DNA from: CALCCV01 sp964388665 | GTDB taxonomy: Bacteria; Bdellovibrionota; Bdellovibrionia; Bdellovibrionales; Bdellovibrionaceae | Direction of reading: 5' to 3' | Length of the DNA: 28,042 nt | Assembly: GCA_964388665.1 (NCBI GenBank) | Contig: CAYMBJ010000051.1 | Span: 1 to 28,042, forward strand | Shown: positions 23,822 to 28,042 of the stretch, piece after piece | Layout of the letters: each line of letters starts with the position of its first letter | Position numbering within the stretch: the first letter of the stretch is position 1 | Position numbers and translations under genes: made by a program | The notes under the pieces: model-generated | What the model saw: the letters and a program-made list of their open reading frames with translations, nothing else | Told to the model about the DNA's origin: nothing | Databases searched by the model: none

Positions 23822-23848
23822 ACATCACACACATCACACACATCACAT
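23822..23848. repeat. Three tandem 9-bp units
   Basis: ACATCACAC occurs at 23822-23830 and 23831-23839, with ACATCACAT at 23840-23848. It follows copy A of the duplicated junction directly, in a 230-nt gene-free gap. Confidence 0.8.
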
Positions 23849-24045
23849 AGAGTAAAAGCGAAAGGTGCTTCAGTCTGAGAATTCCACCTCCAGTCCGCAT
23901 TTTCTTGAGACAATGTGCCAGTGAAATTTTCTTAATGTCTTTATCACATTTATTTGCGTCCGATAGATCACTCTAAAGGCCTAGTGCAGAAGCTTTCTTG
24001 GCAACTGGATCATAACAAGTACGTAAAAACAAATGTGAGGTAATT

Positions 24046-25233
24046 GTGAAAAGACAATACCAATATGGACTCTGTTTGATGCTTTGTTTAGGTTTGATGG
24101 CCTGTTCAGCCACAAAAGACAGTGAATCAACCACCGTCGCAGCCACTTTAAATTCGCCAAGTGCCATAATGTCGGCGGTGGATACCACCTTATCGTCTAT
24201 GGGCAGTTCTGGCTTCTCGGCCTCCTCAGTGTCTTCTCTATCTGAGGGAACGTCTGCTGATCCTCGGTGCGGCGAGCACGGAACTCCTTACTCTGGCGGA
24301 AACCAAATGGATCAGTCCAATGTCGAATATTCGCCGACTTTGTTTTACTGTAAGCTCTCGGCCGACTTAGGGTCTCCAGAGACCGTTCGTGGATCTTTAA
24401 AGCAACTTAAAAGCGTGTAATGTTCAGTGGAAGCGGCCATGGGCAATATCACTTACACCACTGCCGGCAACGATTTGATTGATGCGAGCAGCCCAGTTAC
24501 GGTGCCTTTGACAACGGCCTGTTGGCCACAAGGATTGCCTGATGGTATGACCGAAGTTGTATTGAATGACATGGTCGCCACTCAGTTGGATTCGACTTTG
24601 GATGGCTTTCAGTACAATCTCAGCTTTACTGGGGCAGAATTAGGACTGTACTCCCTTGATTTTTTCAATTCGGGAGGCAAGATTGGTTTTAAAAAACGTG
24701 AAGATGGGCAAAACAATGGTGTCGGCGGAGTGACTCTCATGACACTAGATATGACCAACGGCGAGCTCCTGGTGAATATGATTGATGATAGAGACCGCTC
24801 ATCAGATAGCTATCGGCGTTTGATGCGAATGCGAGTGACAGGAACTGTGAATTCTTCATACGAATTTACGGCTCTGAATGCACTTGAGGGTTTTTTGATA
24901 AATAGCTCTATGGGCTTCAATGCCGTTTCTGGATCGAATAACAATTATTTCGGGGCAAGCGTGATGGGAACTGCAGCCAGTGGTTATCTGTACAAATCCA
25001 TGAGCAGAAATGACGGTGCTACTGATACGGTCAACGCCTCTAAGTGTGAAGGCTCAACAGATAGCTGTGCATCAGTGACGCCCCTTTTGTTTGTGGGCGG
25101 TGCAAATTCATTTTTTAACGTGACCAGCAGTTGGGCTTCTTACATTACATCAAGCAAGCCCCTTTGTGATGACGGCTCCTCCATCACGTTAGACATTCTT
25201 GCCGTCAATGGCCCGCTGGGAGTGTGTCAGTAG
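24046..25233 (+). pseudogene. Secreted lipoprotein gene interrupted by an in-frame ochre codon
   Basis: One open frame of 396 codons from the GTG at 24046 (preceded by GTGAGGT) to TAG at 25231, broken only by TAA at 24418-24420 (codon 125). The first part has a lipoprotein signal (GLMAC, Cys20), a Ser/Thr-rich linker and then DPRCGEHGTPY, ending SLKQLKSV before the stop. The same frame resumes with CSVEAAMGNITYTT, then beta-rich sequence with paired Cys (TTACWPQGLPDG, KCEGSTDSCASV, LGVCQ). The two halves read as a single envelope protein. A GTG at 24427 could restart but has no signal peptide. The family is not recognised. Alternatives are readthrough or sequence error. Confidence 0.65.
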
Positions 25234-25265
25234 GTGCAATTGAAATGTGAATATCATTTTATCCA

Positions 25266-25297
25266 AAGACGATGCGGGAATTTTAAAGCATCGTCTT
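25266..25297. terminator. 10-bp perfect hairpin after the lipoprotein gene
   Basis: AAGACGATGC (25266-25275) pairs perfectly with GCATCGTCTT (25288-25297) around a 12-nt A/T-rich loop, 33 nt after the lipoprotein stop. No T-run follows. It lies in the 285-nt gap 25234-25518, which also holds the relic at 25461-25494. Confidence 0.55.
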
Positions 25298-25460
25298 CGT
25301 TGGCCTGGCCCCCGAAACTGAGAGTCAGTGAAAGATGCATATCATTAGCGATGGCACTTACGAGCTCTAAAGGGAGTCTTAAGTCAGTAGGAGGGCCTGC
25401 AGCGCAAACCTGGGAGGAAGCTAAAATGCCAAATTTGGGATTTGGACTCCTTATCTGCTG

Positions 25461-25494
25461 CAACGACTACATCGAGAACAAACACGCCTCCTAA
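25461..25494 (+). pseudogene. Relic of a receiver/PilZ-gene 3' end
   Basis: Encodes ND-YIENKHAS followed by TAA, matching NNYIESKHAS-stop at the end of the intact gene at 21793-23760. The differences at DNA level are all transitions and partly synonymous, so both copies were probably once coding. Upstream sequence in the same frame does not extend the match convincingly. Confidence 0.6.
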
Positions 25495-25555
25495 TAGCCT
25501 TATATCCTTTTCAGTGCTCTATCGCGGGCAGCTCGCCTCGGGCGGGTCCACCATA
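25461..25555. repeat. Duplicated convergent-gene junction, copy B
   Basis: The counterpart of 23727-23818. Here the receiver-type end is a relic and the M74 peptidase end is intact: the mirror image of copy A. The shared core AGCTCGCCTCGGGCG lies inside the peptidase's last codons. Confidence 0.7.
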
Positions 25556-27693
25556 TTTCTGCAGAGACGCTGTACGCTGGAGCAGGCAATTCTCATGTGA
25601 AAATGATTGTTGTGGCCCGTAACCAAAGGTCCCGAGGTGTATCTGTGAATCAACCTTTTTAAAGTTACTTTGGTCCACTCCCTCTCAATCCCGGATTCTT
25701 GCAGGGTTGAGGTGAATTGACACATCTCTCGTTTGACTGCCGGATCTACAAAAATGCGATCAACCCAGCCGGTAGAGACCGTGTATTTGAACATCTTCCA
25801 CTGCGTAGATATGTCGAGGTCTCGAGCTCGGCCACCGTTCACAATATTGCGAAAGTGTGAGGCGCCTGAATCGTCACTAAGAATATAGGCAATGTCTGCA
25901 TCGGTGCCGTTGGCGTGACTCTTGTGAGAGGTTCCAGGGATACGTCCTTTAGATCCCGAAAGATCATGTATCCACATGGGCGTATTTGGCGAAAGGGAAA
26001 ATAGTTTTTTTGCCATCACTGAAATCAACTGGACCAGTTCGTAGGTTCCAAAATAGCTTTTGCGATCCTGCCTGGGAAGATGTATGCGTCCTCGATTTCC
26101 GAGCTCAGAGACCTTTTCCAAAAGGCTGGAAGCATTTCGGAGAGATCCTGATGCTGCATGGCCAATCGCCTGATCTTGTGGGCGAGCGCTCAATTGAGCA
26201 TTACAAATTTGATCACTGGTGCAAGGGCGCAATTTATCGCCCCAGCGATTTGGACGAGTAGAATTGGCAGTACCATATAGATCCCGTAGCACATCTTCTG
26301 GAGGCAATTTGGCTAGGGGCTTGGTGTTTGCCAGAAATGGAAAGTTCATTGTTTTACGATGGGTGTCGACAGGATTGCTCGTGGTGACAGGAGTACTGAT
26401 TCCCTCCGCGGATTCGTCGACCTCATTTTCATCTTCGGTCTGTGGTGGATCTTCAGTTTTGGCATCGCTCAGTTCACCTGTCGGCTTAGTAGTTGGTACA
26501 ACAGTTGGTTCAACAGTTGGTTCAGAAGTTACCTCCGTCCCACTTGATACCACCGGCGGTCTTCCCTCATCAGGCAATGGCTGTACTTGTGGCGCTTCCT
26601 CAGGTTCTGCAGGTTGCTGCGCTTGTGGCGCTTCCTCAGGTTCTGCAGGCTGTTGCGCTGGTGGCGCTTCCTCAGGTTCTGCAGGCTGTTGCGCTCGTGG
26701 CGTTTCCATAGGTTGAGCAGGCTGTTGCGCTGGAGGGGGCGTGGGCTCTTTGCCTGGCACTGCCGATTCAGGCGGGGTAGGTTCCTCGGGACCCTGAAAA
26801 TTCTCATTAGACTCTACAGTAGGATTTTGCGGCGGCTTCTTTTCCTTCACTCCACGAAGCATTTTATCACTAAGTAACTCGCGAATCTCGGCTTCGGTTG
26901 GGCCTACGTACTCGCCCAGAGGTTCATCATTCATGCCTTCATGGGCCTCATCAAACTCTTTATTTTCTGCCAAAATTTCTGGAGTCAAATTCTTTTGTGC
27001 CTCTGCTTCGGCTGAGTCGAGCTCCTCTGCGTCGGACCTCACCTTGTCGTCTCCAATACCCTGAGTCGATTCGATTTGTAATTTGTAGAATTGGCCTTTG
27101 TATTTGGCGTAAAGATCAACGAAGTTTTTTTCGCAAGACAGGCTGCCATCTGGGAGTGGATTCAAGCAAAAAACTTTACCACCGAGACGAAGCGTATCTT
27201 GAATTCTGCCTCTCGTGGATTCATTTGGCAAGAGCGTCGCTTCCCCGTCGCTGGTGTCATCACTGCTCACCAACTCAATGCGGTCTCGAAATGCGATGAC
27301 TTCCTTTTTTGAAGTGGCATCAATAAACTTCAAAGTGAGTTCACCAGAAAACTGAAAGCTCCCGTCCTTTAAAGAGAGCTGTGTGTCCCGCATAGACATC
27401 AAGCCCGAAGCAATAGGAAGACTTCCCTTCATTTTAATTACTGGGTTCTCAAAGTTAGCGGTCGGTAGAGTCGGTGTGTACTCAGTAACATGATACTCTT
27501 TTGGCTTATTGCGTATTTCTTGGGGAGCCCCTTCAATGACGCCAGGTTTTCCATCGCCATTTGATTGTCCCCTTAAGCTCTTATTATTGTCACTGCATGC
27601 CTGAACAACACCAATGAGGCAGGCGCCCAAACCAACTCTTGCCAACTTTTTAAATGCAGATGAGAAAAGGGGAGTCCATTTACGTCCATTCAT
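25519..27693 (-). CDS. M74 (MepA-like) murein endopeptidase lipoprotein with Pro/Gln/Glu repeats
   Basis: 724 residues, far longer than MepA (~270). The lipobox VVQAC gives lipidated Cys33. An N-terminal beta-rich domain (~75-210) is followed by an acidic, low-complexity region (~225-450) with four 12-residue units like AQQPAEPEEAP (~321-368). The C-terminal M74 domain (~455-724) keeps the zinc-site motifs: SHANGTDADI with His593 and Asp600 (H-x6-D), and GHNNHFHMRI with His697 and His699. MepA enzymes cleave D-alanyl-meso-diaminopimelyl cross-links in peptidoglycan; that activity is inferred here. The repeat region may act as a spacer through the murein. The ribosome-binding site is weak (AAAAGAT). 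Confidence 0.88.
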   Translation of the reverse strand: MNGRKWTPLFSSAFKKLARVGLGACLIGVVQACSDNNKSLRGQSNGDGKPGVIEGAPQEIRNKPKEYHVTEYTPTLPTANFENPVIKMKGSLPIASGLMSMRDTQLSLKDGSFQFSGELTLKFIDATSKKEVIAFRDRIELVSSDDTSDGEATLLPNESTRGRIQDTLRLGGKVFCLNPLPDGSLSCEKNFVDLYAKYKGQFYKLQIESTQGIGDDKVRSDAEELDSAEAEAQKNLTPEILAENKEFDEAHEGMNDEPLGEYVGPTEAEIRELLSDKMLRGVKEKKPPQNPTVESNENFQGPEEPTPPESAVPGKEPTPPPAQQPAQPMETPRAQQPAEPEEAPPAQQPAEPEEAPQAQQPAEPEEAPQVQPLPDEGRPPVVSSGTEVTSEPTVEPTVVPTTKPTGELSDAKTEDPPQTEDENEVDESAEGISTPVTTSNPVDTHRKTMNFPFLANTKPLAKLPPEDVLRDLYGTANSTRPNRWGDKLRPCTSDQICNAQLSARPQDQAIGHAASGSLRNASSLLEKVSELGNRGRIHLPRQDRKSYFGTYELVQLISVMAKKLFSLSPNTPMWIHDLSGSKGRIPGTSHKSHANGTDADIAYILSDDSGASHFRNIVNGGRARDLDISTQWKMFKYTVSTGWVDRIFVDPAVKREMCQFTSTLQESGIEREWTKVTLKRLIHRYTSGPLVTGHNNHFHMRIACSSVQRLCRNMVDPPEASCPR
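26586..26729 (-). repeat. Four 36-bp tandem repeats in the endopeptidase spacer
   Basis: Units lie at 26586-26621, 26622-26657, 26658-26693 and 26694-26729. The first three are nearly identical (CTNGTGGCGCTTCCTCAGG, then TTCTGCAGG) and the fourth is diverged. In frame they encode 12-residue Pro/Ala/Gln/Glu units. The likeness of units 1-3 suggests recent slippage or gene conversion, so copy number may vary between strains. Confidence 0.88.
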
Positions 27694-28042
27694 ATCTTTT
27701 GGCTATGCACAAGCCTTGCCGAGGTCGACTCTGATTTTCGGTGCAAAATTAAACCTGGCAGCGCGTTTTAGCCATTTTGGCTATCCAGACGGCGATGTTC
27801 AAAAATCGCAATCGTTGAAGATTTTTACATATGCCCAAAAATGTCTAAACTGGTCCCCTTGGCCGTTATGGAGCGTTGCTCCTGGCGCGCCAATTTTTCT
27901 CCATATGCTGAGATATTGAGGATGAAAGGAAAAATAAAATGCTGAACAGTAGAGTGGCCAAGGTGCTATTCGCGCCTGGAAGTGCCCATTGGTTCAATTG
28001 AGTTCTCTTAGCTCGCAATCCCCAATCAGCTATATAAACAGC
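27694..28042. other. Gene-free end of the window
   Basis: 349 nt upstream of the endopeptidase gene with no convincing gene. It holds a small stem TAGCCA/TGGCTA (27769-27774 and 27778-27783), a 10-bp palindrome TGGCGCGCCA (27883-27892), and two direct copies of TTTTGGCTAT (27697-27706, 27775-27784). It probably contains the promoter of the endopeptidase, but none stands out. Confidence 0.4.

Noticed and set aside
25254..25463. 69-codon minus-strand open frame between the lipoprotein and M74 genes
   Set aside because: Parts read as protein-like (LPLELVSAIANDMHLSLTLSFG), so a relic is possible, but there is no ribosome-binding site, it overlaps a perfect hairpin, and no family is recognised.
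27940..28002. 20-codon open frame with AAAGGA upstream
   Set aside because: Very short, no domain or conserved feature visible.

Overview
The window looks like a chromosomal segment of a Gram-negative bacterium of the Bdellovibrio group (Bdellovibrionota). This is inferred from gene content, not from a database match. The supporting signs are many lipoproteins with clear lipoboxes, a Pal / DUF4398 / CpoB cluster, outer-membrane barrels, receiver/PilZ-type signalling, and a large complement of secreted peptidases. No rRNA, tRNA, CRISPR array or intact insertion sequence was found.

Layout. (1) Bases 1-2997 are a loosely packed, decaying accessory stretch: a VOC-fold protein, a small DUF5519-like protein, an unknown secreted protein, a SAM methyltransferase cut by an in-frame amber codon, and a frameshifted gene remnant. 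(2) Bases 2998-10474, minus strand, hold a tight operon pal - DUF4398 lipoprotein - cpoB - tsaD - rsmA - smpB. It joins envelope maintenance to tRNA t6A synthesis, 16S rRNA maturation and ribosome rescue. A large S8 serine-protease lipoprotein follows, probably with its own promoter. (3) Bases 10653-17091 hold a three-part protein (gluzincin protease, TolB-like propeller, Omp85-type barrel), a small unknown protein, a membrane-anchored coiled-coil protein and a von Willebrand A lipoprotein. (4) Bases 17217-19832, minus strand, hold a small outer-membrane barrel and an M3/PepF-like oligopeptidase. (5) Bases 20063-25233 hold a GT22-like membrane glycosyltransferase, a multidomain receiver/PilZ-like protein and a lipoprotein gene split by an ochre codon. 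(6) Bases 25519-27693, minus strand, encode an M74 (MepA-like) murein endopeptidase lipoprotein.

Common theme: most intact genes act at the cell envelope (outer-membrane linkage to murein, murein hydrolysis, proteolysis, surface lipoproteins, barrels, lipid or glycan glycosylation), plus three translation-quality genes in the Tol-Pal operon. The most unusual observations are a 26-nt near-perfect inverted repeat that brackets the start of the oligopeptidase gene; a duplicated convergent-gene junction around 23.73-23.82 kb and 25.46-25.56 kb, with relic gene ends in each copy; two genes interrupted by single in-frame stops; a predicted leaderless promoter for the protease-propeller-barrel gene; and a 20-bp direct repeat on either side of the barrel gene.
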